The notes: generated from the sequence alone by a model not told the origin. 64,000 bases of DNA from Clitoria ternatea (GCA_037962975.1 CM075669.1:122156501-122220500), one strand, 5' to 3'. Shown: positions 34,701 through 46,989, numbered from the stretch's first letter. Numbers and translations are program-made.

Positions 34701-34952
34701 CCCCAGCCGGTTACCTCCCCATTACCCATTACTGTTTCATTTAAACGTTTAAGCCAACCCCTCTCTCCTTCAAATCACGCTTCATTTACTCTTTTTATAA
34801 TTGATCCACCAATTAGATTTTTATTTACTTTCACAGCCTTTAATTATTTATAATTTCCCAATAATTCCTAAAAAAATGTTAAATAAATTCCCAAAACAAT
34901 TTTTGATATTTTCATTACACATAATCTCTTTAAAAATATCCGGGATGCTACA
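31717..34952 (+). mobile_element. 3.2-kb solo LTR inserted in the captured RPS21 exon
   Basis: Starts TGTGACATCCCAAGTCG and ends GGGATGCTACA, the TG...CA ends of a gypsy LTR. It is flanked by GATAG (31712-31716) and AATAA (34953-34957), which differ by two G-to-A changes. Removing the insert and one repeat makes the RPS21 codons contiguous, which confirms the boundaries. There is no coding frame worth naming. It contains CGCTTAAGCGAG-type motifs near 32040-32100, a CACTCGG-rich stretch (32140-32540) and a 23-bp minisatellite. Confidence 0.85.
32745..33370 (+). repeat. 23-bp minisatellite (CACTCAGCAAATATATCAA)
   Basis: About 26 diverged units of roughly 23 bp, each starting CACTCRG or CACTCGA followed by AAATATA. 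Early units alternate among several subtypes, suggesting a higher-order block of four. It lies wholly within the solo LTR and has no coding potential. Confidence 0.9.
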
Positions 34953-35269
34953 AATAATGCCCTAGATCGCTTGTGGCAGAAGAAGAAAGTTGAAGTTAAG
35001 CAACAGTAGATGGATGCACATTATAGTTTGTTTCTTATTTTAGTATGAGTTTAAATTAGAAAATACTACTATGAGTAATAAAATTTTTGCTGTCGAGTTT
35101 TCTGTTGATACATACTAGTCAATCGGGTTGGAAACTTTATGTAGCATTGATCCATTCGAAGTTTGTTGTTTCTTATAACCAAAATGTTAAGCTATTTATA
35201 TACTTAATTTTAGGAATAAGAGAGGAAAGTGTATTGAATTGGCATTGCTCAGAACTAAAATATACTCAA

Positions 35270-35676
35270 TTAAAAATGAAAAAAGAGAACTTTTTACACC
35301 GGTTGTGTAGTAACCAACTGGTGTTAAAATTCTATTTTTTGTACCGGGCGTAACAAACAGGACCGGTGAGAAATGTAATATACACACCGGTTGTAAAGAA
35401 AAGGGCCGGTGTAACTATTATTTTTGTACCAGGCGTTTTAAATAGGACCGGTGAGAAATGTAATACTCACACCGGTTGTAAAGAAAAGGACCGGTGTAAG
35501 TATTATTTTTTATACCGGGTGTTTTAAACAGGACCGGTGTAAAATCTGTTTTTCTCACCGGTCCCAAAACTGGTGTAAAAAGTCAACATTTTTCTCACCA
35601 GCTCCATCCACACTGGTCTTAAAACCGGTGTAAAAAGTCAAAAGGGACCGGTGTAAAAAGCTTTTTTCCACTAGTG
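35270..35676. repeat. CACTA-2 right subterminal array and terminus
   Basis: A dozen or more ACCGGTTGT, GACCGGTGTAA and GACCGGTGAGAAA motifs in alternating orientation, ending in a terminal repeat closed by CACTAGTG. The motif word matches that of the left end and differs from those of the other two CACTA elements. Confidence 0.9.
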
Positions 35677-37805
35677 AAGTATTCATATCATGCACCTTTC
35701 TTTATGAATTACTTAAGAATCATTATTTGTCTAAGACTTGTTAAACCATGTTACTATTTATTTCATTTTTAATTCTTTAGTATACAACTACTGTCTCCAA
35801 ATTCTACCTAATAGCTCAACATATACATACTTGGTAAAAAAATTTCTTTCATTCATTTCATATATATTACTTAAAACTCATTATTTCTTTAACACTCTAT
35901 CAAACTAAATAAATCTCATTATTCTTCCTTTTGAATCCTTAATATACAATACTATTTTCTAAATTGTATTTATTACCCAGAAAATATATTTTTCTTGAAA
36001 AGAACACTTTAAAATTTTTACTTCTTTTTATTTCTTAGTATAAAATTAGCTATCTTTATCATATTCTTCTTAACATATTTTCTTAGGAAAAATATCCTAG
36101 AATATTTATTTCTTCACTATCACAAAAGAATATCTATTACTCCTAAACCCTTCATGGCCATTTATTATACTTTTTTTCTACAAGTAAGGTTTCCTTGTAT
36201 TTTATAAAAATCTCTTTACTAATTTTCTCAAAATATTATTAATGCTACAAAATTTCGAAAGAAGGTAGTCATAATTAAATTGGTATAATGTCTTATTTTC
36301 GTGTGACTTGTTTAGTTTCTCTCAAAACTTCTAGATGGTTAATTTATTTAATTTAGCGGGACTTACTGGATAAATACAATAAATTACATAAAACCTTCAA
36401 AAATCCATAATTAATTACAACCATATCAAATTACTGATCGAGCCCGCACTACGGTTCTAAACTTCATCCTTTTACGTAATAACTTTAATCTTTGATAAAA
36501 TTTAACGAGATGTATGAAATTCGAGGCATTTTTTTACAAAAATCACTAAAGCACATAAAATATTAAAATAAAATTCAAATCGTTATCGGTGACGAAAAAT
36601 TATGTAACTTTTAGTCTAACCGTCAGATTATCGTGAAACTTAAAGAGAATATACCCGGATACTAAAGGAATGATATCGAACAATTTATAACAAACAAAAA
36701 CAAAGCGAGACTCCCCTTGCCTCACAGGTAGCTCACGCTTTTACAAAGAGAAAAGGGTGGCCTCGCCAAAATTTTACCGAACGCTCGCAATCGTTCACCG
36801 ATCGTCACCAATCATCCTTTGGTACCTAAAAAATCAACATATAATCATCAGAAGGAAGGGAGTATGTCACGGCCAGCAAGGAATTCAAGCGAAACAACCA
36901 TCAAAAATGAAGAAAGCTAAGGAACTGGTTGCCAAAATTTATCGATCGCTTGAAATCTTCCGCCGATCGCTTTTGATTATTTCTGGGGCGTAGGAAACTT
37001 AACATGCAATGACAAAAGGAGTGAAAGATGGGTCACGACTAACATGAATAATGGGGAAAATAGCCATGTAACGCTAAATTTCGAAGGAGACAATAAAGCA
37101 GGAAAAGAATTTGAAACCAAAATGAAGAACTGTCGCCAATCGCTTACCAAATTATGAAGGGATGACCGCAGTTTGGAAAAGAAAGTGGCGGATGGAGGCT
37201 CAGGATGGTTATGGAGGGAGGAGACAGTCGCTGGTTACAAAGAGAAATAAGGAAAATAATGGTGATGTTGAAGAGAAAAGGTATCGTGGTGGTGTTGGAA
37301 GGTGATTCCGTAAAGGGGGAGGGAGTTGTTGTGATTTTAGATGGCTGAATGGTGGTTGGATAGAGAGTGTTAATTGCTAGAAAGTGGAAGGAAAATTAAG
37401 AGAAAGATGTGCTATGGTTTCAGCTGAGAGAATGAGAGGTAGAAATGTAATAAGATTTTTAATATGTAATGATATGGTCACATTATGGTATGTCATAGTA
37501 ACAAGAAATTGATGGATAACATGTCCTGATTAAAATGAAAGTGGGTAGTGTGTAGAAAAAAGGAAAGCAGTATGCTAGGTGAAAGGAAACTAGGGGCACA
37601 TGGTCATTATGATAACATATGATGGCATGTTGGTATGTCATGGTAAGATGATATGGTAAGATATTGTCATGGAATGATTTAGCATGCACATGGTGACTAC
37701 TTGGAGAGCAAGCAGTATGAAATTGCTATGGAAGGAGTTAAGAAGAGGAGGACATGTGTTCCATGGGTGGTAGAAGGTGATTGGTCCAATTTTTACATGG
37801 GTTAT
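35677..37805. other. degenerate repeat host sequence between two CACTA elements
   Basis: It continues the sequence left of 27740 (the two flanks join at AAG). AT-rich to about 36400, then a more mixed stretch with several 'cgatcg' and 'aatcgctt' words (36770-37150). No coding similarity was recognised. Confidence 0.4.
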
Positions 37806-38731
37806 CACTAGTAGAAAAGTACCCTTTCACATCGTAGCCTTCATCACGGTTTAACAAAAAACCGATGTGAAAATAAAGGCGGAACATTTCACATCGGTTT
37901 TCTATAAAAACCGATGTGAACAACGGATTATCACATCGGTTTTTTGAAACCGATTTTAAATATTGACGCGGTGGCAATTTTGAAATTATGTGAAATGTTT
38001 CATAAGCATATTAGACCATGCTTTTTAGGAAACCGATATGGAATATGGAATCAGGCCTAAATACCACATCGGTTATCTGAAAAACCGTTGTGGAAAATTA
38101 TTTTTTAAAAAAAATTAAAAGTGTATAGAGCCGACCTCAGTTTTTCCGCGTATACCACATCGGTTATTTGCAAAACTGATGTGTATTGTTTTCATTTTTC
38201 CCGTGCCACATCGGATATTCTAAAAACCGATGTGAAATGTGTAGATTGTTATAATATTTGATAAATTCAAAATTTATGATTACTCGATAAAGATAAATAT
38301 AAATGTAATATTTCACATCGGTTTTACTAAAAAACCGATGTGGTAGGTCCTAAAAATTTAAGTTGCGCGCGTTAAAGGTTTTTCATAAATCCGATGTGGC
38401 CTCACTTTTCACATCGGTTTTTCATAAATCCGATATGGCTTCACTTCTCACATCGGTTTTGCCAAAACCGATATGGTATTGGATTTTTGTTAAATATTTT
38501 TTTCTTTTTAGTTAAATCCTCGTGATATCCCAGATCCAAATCACAACCGTCCATTCACCGATCACACGGATTGCTCCCAAATCCAACACTCCAAAACCAA
38601 ACCGACCTTCCTCTAGCATTTCAATCCTCAATAAACTCCCTCATCTCATCCTACTCTTTTTTCCTCACTGATAATCGCTAATTATCTCTTCTCCTTCTTC
38701 TTCTTCTGGATCCTTCTACACTCACTCAACT

Positions 38732-38804
38732 AATGGCAAGGCTCCCTGTAAGCAGCTGGCGACAAAGGCCACTCTGAAGTCTCCTCCCCGCGGTTGGGGT
38801 CAAG
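38732..38804 (+). pseudogene. captured histone H3 fragment
   Basis: The frame reads NGKAPCKQLATKATLKS, matching residues 12-28 of the H3 tail (GGKAPRKQLATKAARKS) with four changes. Weaker nucleotide similarity continues to a GGGGTCAAG word that fits the following GGVK codons. The changes hit Arg17 and Arg26, and the fragment has no start codon or globular domain. Too short to act as a histone; it is a relic of captured coding DNA. Confidence 0.75.
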
Positions 38805-38808
38805 TGTG

Positions 38809-39077
38809 AGGCACAACTCGTAGGTGAAGGAGGAACGACCTCTGATGATGATTATTGTGCCATCAGGGAGGAGTTGGTTGGAAGCGTACCAGCGGCTGTT
38901 AGAGAGGTTTTGGGGGATTCAAGCCAGTCGTACGGAGTTTGTTGTAGCTGTCGTTGAAGCCGCTGGTTTGGATGAGGGTGTCGTCAAGGGACAGGGAGCC
39001 GGAGGAGCATCAGGCGTCGGATTGGAGGAGGGATCGTAGAGGACGGAGTGGGCAGTGCAGTCGAGTTTGAGGGTCAT
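38809..39077 (-). pseudogene. captured glyoxal oxidase (GLOX) fragment
   Basis: On the minus strand, MTLKLDCTAHSVLYDPSSN is followed after a frame change by CSSGSLSLDDTLIQTSGFND and SYNKLRT. After another change comes SRWYASNQLLPDGTIIIIRG then RSSFTYEL. This is the N-terminal kelch-like region of plant galactose/glyoxal oxidase-like secreted copper enzymes, in which the Cys and Tyr residues of this stretch contribute to the radical site. About 90 residues are present, with frameshifts and a small internal deletion. It abuts the histone piece at about 38805. Confidence 0.85.
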
Positions 39078-39599
39078 GTGTGTGGGTTATTTTTGTGCGT
39101 TATTTTTTTTTGTCTTGTTAATTTCCATCTGTGAAGGTTGTTAATCTAGTAATTTTAGCATATTGGGCAGTTTCTTCTAATAAAATTTGTATAGTTGTAA
39201 CTTTCAGATATGGTTCACTGCTCTTTTTTATTTTCATCTTTCTGAAAAACTGATGTTACATGCATTAAAAAAATCGATGTTATATACCCTCCATTCATAT
39301 CGGTTTCTAATAAAAAGCGTTGTTAATTTATTTCTTTTCACATCGGTTTTCTTTAAAAACCGTTGTTAAGTTTTTCCTTTTCACATCGGTTTTCTTTAAA
39401 AACCGTTGTTAATTTTTTGATTTTCACATTGGTTTTCTTTAAAAACCATTGTCAAATCTATTTTTCACATCGATTTTAAAACCGATGTGAGATGTACCTA
39501 TATTTCACATCGGCCGGATCCACATCGATTTGAAAACCGATGTGAAAAGCCTAAAAAAACCGATGTGAAAAGCTGTTTTTGTACTAGTGTATGGTGGCA

Positions 39600-41256
39600 A
39601 GTTTCTAGGGAGTTAACTTGTTATGTGTTTTCAAAAGGGTTACGGTGCTAATTTGGAAAACACAAAACATAAAAGTTTTAGATCTATGTCTCTTCTTTAA
39701 AATTAGGTATGGTATGTGAAAACCCGACATCGGACGAATGAGATATGTCCAAAATACAAAAACTACTCCAGGCTATGACGGAAATGAATTTGTGAACAAA
39801 ATAATTTTCCTGGGAAAAATGGGTAAGGAATTAGCTTTTGTGCCCTTCATGAAGTTTGTAGACTTCCTCCATAAAAAGCCATAGAAAAAAGAATAGAGTC
39901 ATTCCAATACTGTGTAAGGGAGATACAAATTTTTTTCTAAAAGTGTACAATGTTGATGCGAGAACAGAACAAGTTTGCAAAGGTTGTGAAACTGGACCAA
40001 TTGGTAAGGATCTAGCCTTCAAGGTCTTCACAAAAGTTGTAGAGAATTTTGTTACGGAAATTATGAGATCGCGCTTGAGCGAATCAGAGATTGTATGTAA
40101 AAGTTATGATTTTTCAAATGGATCATACGCAGATTAAAGGGATTAAATAATGGGTTTTCAGAGTACAAATACTTGGCTCATAGTTTTAGGAATGACAAAG
40201 TGCAAAACAGAGCTTGGGGCTAGAAATAGAGATTATAGATCTTTTTGTAATAAAGAGATGGGGACCAGAATCATTTGATTCTAAGATTGTATAAGAAAGT
40301 TAGGCCCAAAACACTGAAGGTACTCAGGCCAGGTTCAAAGGTTCAATTTGAATCAATTGTTTCTTTGAGAAACGAGGTCGATAAGGCCTGAATTAGGATT
40401 CAGTCCCTTCAGGAAAGGTTCCTAACTCATCAAAATGAGTTACCAGGGACTGATCATGCTGCGGTCGAATATCCCAAAGCATATACACGATCAACCGAGG
40501 GAGGTACCTGAGGCACTGGTCGGGGCTGTTGGACCGAACTTGTTATCCTCGATTTACTACAAGATGGTCCAAAATAAGACTAGTTTCCCGATTGGATCAC
40601 TAGTCTCAAGCTAAATCATCGGTATTGAATTGTTCACTAGGTCCCACAGTTTAAATCTGGGAACCAGATAATATTTTATTATTAAATATAATTATTAAAT
40701 AAATAAATAATTTAAATATATATAATTTTGAAATAAATAATTAAATCACTAAGATAAAAATATCATTATAAATATTTATATATTTTTTGAAATAATTAAT
40801 TAAATATATCGTATTACTATTAAATATTATTAATCATTAAATCATTGTCATATGTTAAATTAAATATTAGTAGGCGATAATTATCAACTAAGTAATTATC
40901 AACTAATTAATACCCATTTAAACAAAATAATCATCATTAACATATTATTTTTTACTTATTAAATATTATTTATTATTATCATTTTCTCATCTTCCTTTCC
41001 GACTATCAGCACATTCTCTAATCTTTCTTCTAATTGTCTGCGCTCCTCTAAGCTGGTTTCCTTACTGTTCATGCTCTCTCAATATTCATATACCTCATAC
41101 TTAATACCTTGATTAGCTTTTCTTTCACCATTTTCTTATACTAAAACCATTCAAGGATCCGGCCGAAACCGTAAGCTTTCTATAAAAATCGTAACAGGGC
41201 ATCCTCAGAGGTCTCTGAGGGTCTGAGTTCTCATCCTAAAAATTAAGGCTGTTATA
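39600..41256 (-). repeat. Tekay-like LTR family, third copy (minus orientation)
   Basis: It aligns with 22290-23726 in the same orientation and with 23877-25210 inverted, sharing the 'gagaaacgagg' and 'ttatcctcgatttactacaa' phrases. Its element-strand start at 41256 reads TATAACAGCC (decayed TGTAACAGCC), preceded by a purine tract AAATGGGGGAGATT, so the internal region should lie to the right. One CGCTTGAGCG word occurs at 40072. The left limit is uncertain. Confidence 0.65.
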
Positions 41257-44019
41257 GAATCTCCCCCATTTGGTACATTTTTGTACACCTTTCTAGGGTT
41301 GTTCCAGATTCAAAACAGTTTTCTTACATCTTTGCCCTGTTATAGAAAAAATTGCGTATCTCCTTCAAACAATGCCAAATCTGCTTCATTTTTTATATGG
41401 TTTTGTATCAAAAAACTCTAAAACTTTCATGAAGAGCTCAAAATGCAATTCCCAACGCCCTGGTCTCCATAAATTTATCTTTTCAGCCTTTAATAATTTG
41501 GGAGCGTCAGGAGCATTTTACCTTGCTTCGAGCATAACTCAAGCTACTGTTATTAGATTTTCGCATATGATATATCAAATCAAAGAGGAAGTAAAAACCT
41601 GTAATCTTCGTATTGAACATTTTTCCTAATTCCCATCCTATGAATTATTGCATATTATTTAAAATAGGCTTCGATTAAGGTAACTAGTCGCTTAGCGTGT
41701 ATCAATTTCGGTCACCGTTTTCCGGCACCACCATCGCACGACACTTGCCTCTTTACACCTCACCACCGCCTACATGCCCTTTTATGTGGCCATTCACTGG
41801 TAACCCCCTTTCTTCAACAAGCTTCCTAAATTCCCATTAAATTACCACCTTATTGCTTCAAAATCCAATTTGCCTTTCACTACTTCATTCACGGCAATGC
41901 ATTATTTTTCCCTTTTATTCCAACAAATAAACATTATAATACATCCATTCCTCTTTCTCCCTCCAGCCACCGCAACACCATCATGCTCCACCACGACCAC
42001 CACGCTATCACTACCATCACCACGACACCTTTTTCCTTCAAACCACCATTATTTTCCTTATTCCTCCTAGCGACTAGCGGCTGCCACCCCCAAAAATCAG
42101 ACATCATTACCACCTCCTAATCACCAAGACAGCCACCATGAAGGCTGCCACAATCCCTGAAAATCCTTACGCCCCTTCGATCCTTGATCTGCTGCCACCG
42201 CCCTTCAAGCGGTAAGTGATTGACGACCTTTTTTCGTTTTGACTTCAATTTCTTCCTCCTCTCCATTTTCTTTCTCTTGCATGGTTGTTTTTCCCTTTGA
42301 TCATGTTGGTTGTGACTTGTTCTTTTCCTTGGGTGCTTACATGTTGAGTTTTATAGACTCGGGAGCAATCGATGACCCTTTTTTCCATTTCCATTTTGAT
42401 TTCTTCTTCCATTCCTTTTTCTCCTTTAATTTTTAGAAATTTTAATGGTTATTTTCTCTTGTTCCATGCTGGGCATGACATGTACCCCTTCCTTTGGCAC
42501 TTGCATGTTTGAAATCTTAAGTTCGGGAATGATCAGGAGTAACCGGTGAAGTTTAATCAGTGAACGGCGAAGTTTCGAAGGTCGATCCCTTTGGTTTCTT
42601 CAAAACCGTGAGCTAAGGATAAGGTAAAAGGAGTCCTTATTCATTTTTCCCACTTTTAACTGTCTGATATAGTTTCTGTGGTCTTCAGGAACGCCTCTGT
42701 CTAGTTTCATTATATTCAGATACGCCTATTAAAAGTTATGGATTTTTCTATCTTCGTCGGTGATTTTATATTTATTTTTGGATGACTGTATGTATTTTTA
42801 TAATTTATCGTAAATTGTGCCTAAAAAATTATGCATCCTACCTAAGTTTTACTAGAGTTTGGAGCCTGTTGCAGAGATTCATTGGTTACAAGAATTTGTT
42901 ACAGGCCCGGTTACATTTTATTTGGGTCTGTAATTTATTATTAATTTATTTGTAATTTTTGGGACTTTTCTGGTAAGCCCTTCTATCCTGTATAGTCATT
43001 CGACTAGAGTTTGCGGAGCATCCTCGAAGAAATTACGCATTACAAGAAAATTCACCAATTCGAGCTCAATTACGATTTATTTCAAAAAACTTTCAAGTAT
43101 ACGACGCCGACGATTCAATAAAATTACCACGCGAGTTTTATAAATTTTAAATGAATTTAATAAAGAAAATGGATAATAAGTTAAAAAAATAAATAGGAAT
43201 TATTGAAATAATAATTAGTTATAATAATAAAATTGAAATAAATTATTTATTTTAAGATTTAAAGGTGTTTTACAAAGATATATACAGTCTAGATATTTTA
43301 GACACATCAAAAATAATTTGGTATTGTTATTAATTAATAATGGATTAAACAAGAAATTGGGTCTATATTAAAAATAATGACTTTTATAAGAGTTCATTTC
43401 TGTAAGTAACAAAAGTGTATACATGTTTAGATGAATAAGTAAATAAGCTTAGGTACAATTAATAAATGAAGAACTAGTAAAATTTTGAGTCTAGGATTAT
43501 AGGGTATGTTAAAAGGAGTAATGATAAAGAATCACAGTTTACAAAGTTAATTGAATAATAATAGTTATAAGTTATGGATTTAGATAACTAGAACCAAAAT
43601 TTTACTTAATGGACCTAGTCAATAACTAAATCGGAATTTTAGACTAGTCTAAAAAAGAAATAGGAATAAGGGTACAAATTTACTATGTATAAATAAATCT
43701 AGTTAATTTCACTAAAAATGAGTTTTGTAAACAAATTATATTTTACAAAAGAAAATGTACACATATAAATACAGTTATATATATACGATTAAATATGTAT
43801 ATATATATATATATATATATTTGTATAATGATATTTAATAAGCAAATATCTTCTAGTAATTTGAAATAAATTGGTAAGTAAGCCATATCCTCCAAAGAAA
43901 GTAAATGTACTTATATCTATATATACACAGATATATACTTACCTAGTATGAATTATTTAATAAATAAGTATTTTCTCGTATTTAAGAATGATTAGTAAGT
44001 TAAAAAGTAGAAAGGAATA

Positions 44020-44054
<35 letters not shown>

Positions 44055-45084
44055 TAAGAGTGAATACATAGATTTATTATAAGAATAATTTACATCTAAG
44101 ATTTAACTAAAATAAATATGATACGACCATGTCATTCCTACCGACTAGATAGACTGGTGTGTGTACTTGATGAGTATGTTGTTTGGATGAGCAATGTGTG
44201 TTTATCTAAACCATGTGAATTTATATGTTGATATATATGTGTTGGTTGAATTACATATATCTATGTATTCGTGTGAATGGACTTGACGGAAACATATATG
44301 ATGAGAATAGATGAATTGTGTTGAGATGCATTGATAAATCATTATATAAAGGATAAAAGTAAGAATACGTCTTGGTAGGGATCCTAATGTAAGATGGAAA
44401 TGATGTGATGTGATTGGAATAGATCTGATGATATGATGATGCACTGATGTGCGAGTTATTACCCCGAGATATGACATATATGTATGCTCAAAACCCCTTT
44501 TATTCTTAATTATCGGATGTGATACACTATGATTGGAGTAAACACTAAGGGATAATTATAACAATAATTAAAGAAGACATTGGTAAACAAATTAGGCAGT
44601 CAGCCAACAACTAATAGGAACCAAGTATACACCTATATATCCAAAGCAACCCATGCCCTCATAATAGTCTTACCCAATAATATTAAGACTAACACCATAA
44701 GTGACGTGGAGTCATTCCCTAACAAGACTTAATTCCTTAAAAAGAGAAGTGGATGATATTTAATAAGGACAACATAAAATAAACCTGATGTTAAGCATGA
44801 AAATGGGCTATTAAGGGGATCCTACTGATGACAAATATGATGAGAAATAAAAGAATGTGTATGGAACATGCATTATTTGCATATGATCTGAAGAGAACTA
44901 GAGCACATAGAAAAGGGTACGCTAGAGGATATGGGGGCTCAATCCCCGAGTTGGATCTTGGGAGTACATCGGGAGGGGACTCCCAATGGCTCGAGAGTAG
45001 CACCCTGAGGCCGAGTGAAACCATACAATCCCGGTGTACTTCAACCCAGGTCAGTATTCCTATGGTCGTTGAGAACCAAGTCAT
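41257..45084. other. long stretch without a recognisable gene
   Basis: 41257-41640 reads like retroelement leader sequence. 41690-42600 is richer in C with Pro/Ser/His-coding runs on the plus strand but shows no domain. 42600-45084 is AT-rich. Perfect (AT)n microsatellites stand at 43799-43820 and 44031-44054. No motif arrays or clear termini were found. Confidence 0.4.
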
Positions 45085-46390
45085 GAGTATTGAGTAGCCA
45101 TGAATTATGGTAAGATGGATCCATAAATTATGCAGACATGTGTGTCTTGATTACCTTTGAAGGGCTTGGTGGGCTTCGATTGCTCTAGTGCAGAAACATT
45201 GTGTCCAGGGGCAGCCTAGGCAGAACAGGTTCTGATGTGATATGATGATGAGATTTGGGCAAACATGCATCATGATCGCTAAGAAAAAGATTAATCTAAT
45301 GAAATGAAACCTATACATTGCATTATATACTCTGAAACTGTGATTAATTGTGTATGTTAATTGTTATGCTACTGATATTGAATATGTTAAGAAATAGAGA
45401 ATTATACTTTATGAAATAGTTAGTAGTGAGAGGAAGAGTAGTAAGTTAACTAGATAGAGACGATTGAGAAAGGTTGAGTGATGGAATGCAACTTAGTATG
45501 ATATGATTAGGAACCCTTGTGTGAATAATAAGGAAATGTAGGATGATATAGAATGATACTGTGTGAGAGGAATGTTAGAAATGACATCCCTCTACTTTTT
45601 TAGGAATATTTGACTCACCCTTACACCTTCTACTAAACCTCCCATTAGACCATGTTCTCGTGCTTATAGAGACAAGAGTATTCTTCTTATTGAGGATCGG
45701 CCAAGTCCTAGTAACTTACTTGTGATACAAGAGATTCTGAAAGACGTTTCTAAGGAGCAACCTTGACAACAGCCTCGAGAGGTTGAGTAGCCATAAGGTA
45801 ATAGAGAGTACTATTCGTCGTTACAGAGATCCTTCGTTACCTGTTGAAGCTGAGGAGCTTGAGGAGTTGGCTAGCAGAGAGACAACTATTGCCACGAATC
45901 CTTTAGGATTTTACCTATTGCTAGAGCCTCTATACCATCCACTGAGGTCCCTTACTCTAGAGTATATTCCACTATCACCAGAGGAGGATAGCGATGAGTA
46001 AGAAGAAGATCCTGAAGAGGATCCAATAGAGGATCCCGAGGCGAACCTACTATACTTCCAGCCTTGCCAGAGCAGATACTACCAACAGAGCCCTTGGTTG
46101 TTTATGTCCCTGGGATAGTGATGAAGGATCCGATTCCTCCAATGTCACCTACACAAACTTCTATGGAGAGATTCGAGGAGAGACGTCAGTGGGACCGCTC
46201 CTAGTGCTGTCTTCAATATATTTTCAGGAGCTTCATGCATGGAGAGACTGAGAGTCTCAAAGTTATGTTAGCAAAGGCAAGAGACTTGCTTGAGGAGGCT
46301 TTTGATGCTTTTCATAGTCGACTACAACAGACCGCTCTATCTTTTGCTTCACACCCCACGACTAGTATGGCACCTATGAAGTTATATTCA
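45085..46390 (+). repeat. degenerate repeat family A, copy 2
   Basis: Same order of phrases as 19198-20560, including 'gctctagtgcagaaacattgtg' (45183) and a coding remnant (45783-46050) reading RYRDPSLPVE, EPLYHPL and EYIPLSPEED followed by acidic residues. Later comes ERRQWDRS and an FRSFMHGETESLKVM segment. Comparing both copies gives a more reliable reading frame than either alone. The protein family was not recognised. Confidence 0.55.
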
Positions 46391-46989
46391 AAATAATTTT
46401 TAAATTTATGGAAGTATTTATTCAGAGACAAAAAGTATTTATAATTAGTAAAAATACAAATAGAATGGAATTAAAAGAAATCGTAAAACCCCTCTTATTG
46501 GTCTAGAATGTGTCGTCCATCTTTGCTCTACCTTTTGGATGTATTATCCAATGGTTAAAAGCAAGCTATGTGTAACACCCTCGGTTAACTAGGATAAATC
46601 CCTTCCATTGGACCATCCTACTTAACTATGAGAGAACCACGACCATGGTTAGAACCACGATCTGGCCGTGGAACCCTTTGTGGCGCCCCGGTTCCCCAGA
46701 TCTGAAACCCGATGTAAACACAATTAGTTAATGAAAATACGAATAATTGTTTTTCATATTTTTAAAGCCCACAACCAGCAACCAACATCGAGACCCAAAC
46801 CACAGAAAATCGGAAGCCGTAATTTTAAAAAAAATAAAAGAAGTGGATCAAAGAAAAGAGTTCTTACATGTATACATGGAAGAAATAATTGTACAACAGA
46901 AGAAAGAATGTGTATAGAGGGCATCATCTCTCCCCATATAAGAAGATATGAGAAGAGATCCAAAACAATAAAGAAAAGCCAAGAATCTC

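Larger units (their letters stand above)
30767..35009 (+). pseudogene. RPS21: captured ribosomal protein S21 (eS21) gene, split by a solo LTR
   Basis: Exon with the true start codon at 30767 (MQNEEGHITELYIPRK) joins in phase to 30958-31021 (CSATNRLITSKDYASVQINI). The next exon of eS21 is missing. The last exon begins at 31703 (GDADS), is interrupted at 31717 by an LTR, and resumes at 34958 (LDRLWQKKKVEVKQQ, stop at 35007). The small-subunit protein is about 82 residues, and roughly three quarters of it is represented. Its 5' UTR (30720-30766) seems to have been captured too, so a TSS may have come along. Confidence 0.93.
27740..35676. mobile_element. gene-capturing CACTA transposon (CACTA-2), complete
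   Basis: The left end is CACTAGTGGAAAATAGGCC, the right end reverse-complements to CACTAGTGGAAAAAAGC, and both sides are flanked by AAG (27737-27739 and 35677-35679), a perfect 3-bp target duplication. Both ends carry ACCGGTGTAAAAA-type subterminal motifs. There is no transposase; the cargo is fragments of at least three host genes, all on the plus strand, with introns retained. The length of 7,937 bp includes a 3.2-kb solo LTR. Comparable multi-gene cargo is known in soybean Tgm-Express elements. Confidence 0.95.
37806..39589. mobile_element. small gene-capturing CACTA transposon (CACTA-3), complete
   Basis: Ends CACTAGTAGAAAAGTACC and, reverse-complemented, CACTAGTACAAAAACAG, with TAT on both sides (37803-37805, 39590-39592). 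Subterminal arrays at about 37830-38480 and 39290-39570 consist of CACATCGGTTTT and AAAACCGATGTG in both orientations. There is no transposase. The central 0.5 kb is GC-richer and carries two captured host-gene fragments facing each other. 1,784 bp long; it must be mobilised in trans. Confidence 0.95.

Noticed and set aside
41870..42436. Plus-strand His/Ser/Phe-rich frames as small secreted proteins
   Set aside because: No codon bias, conserved motif or splice context; low-complexity composition inside repeat DNA.
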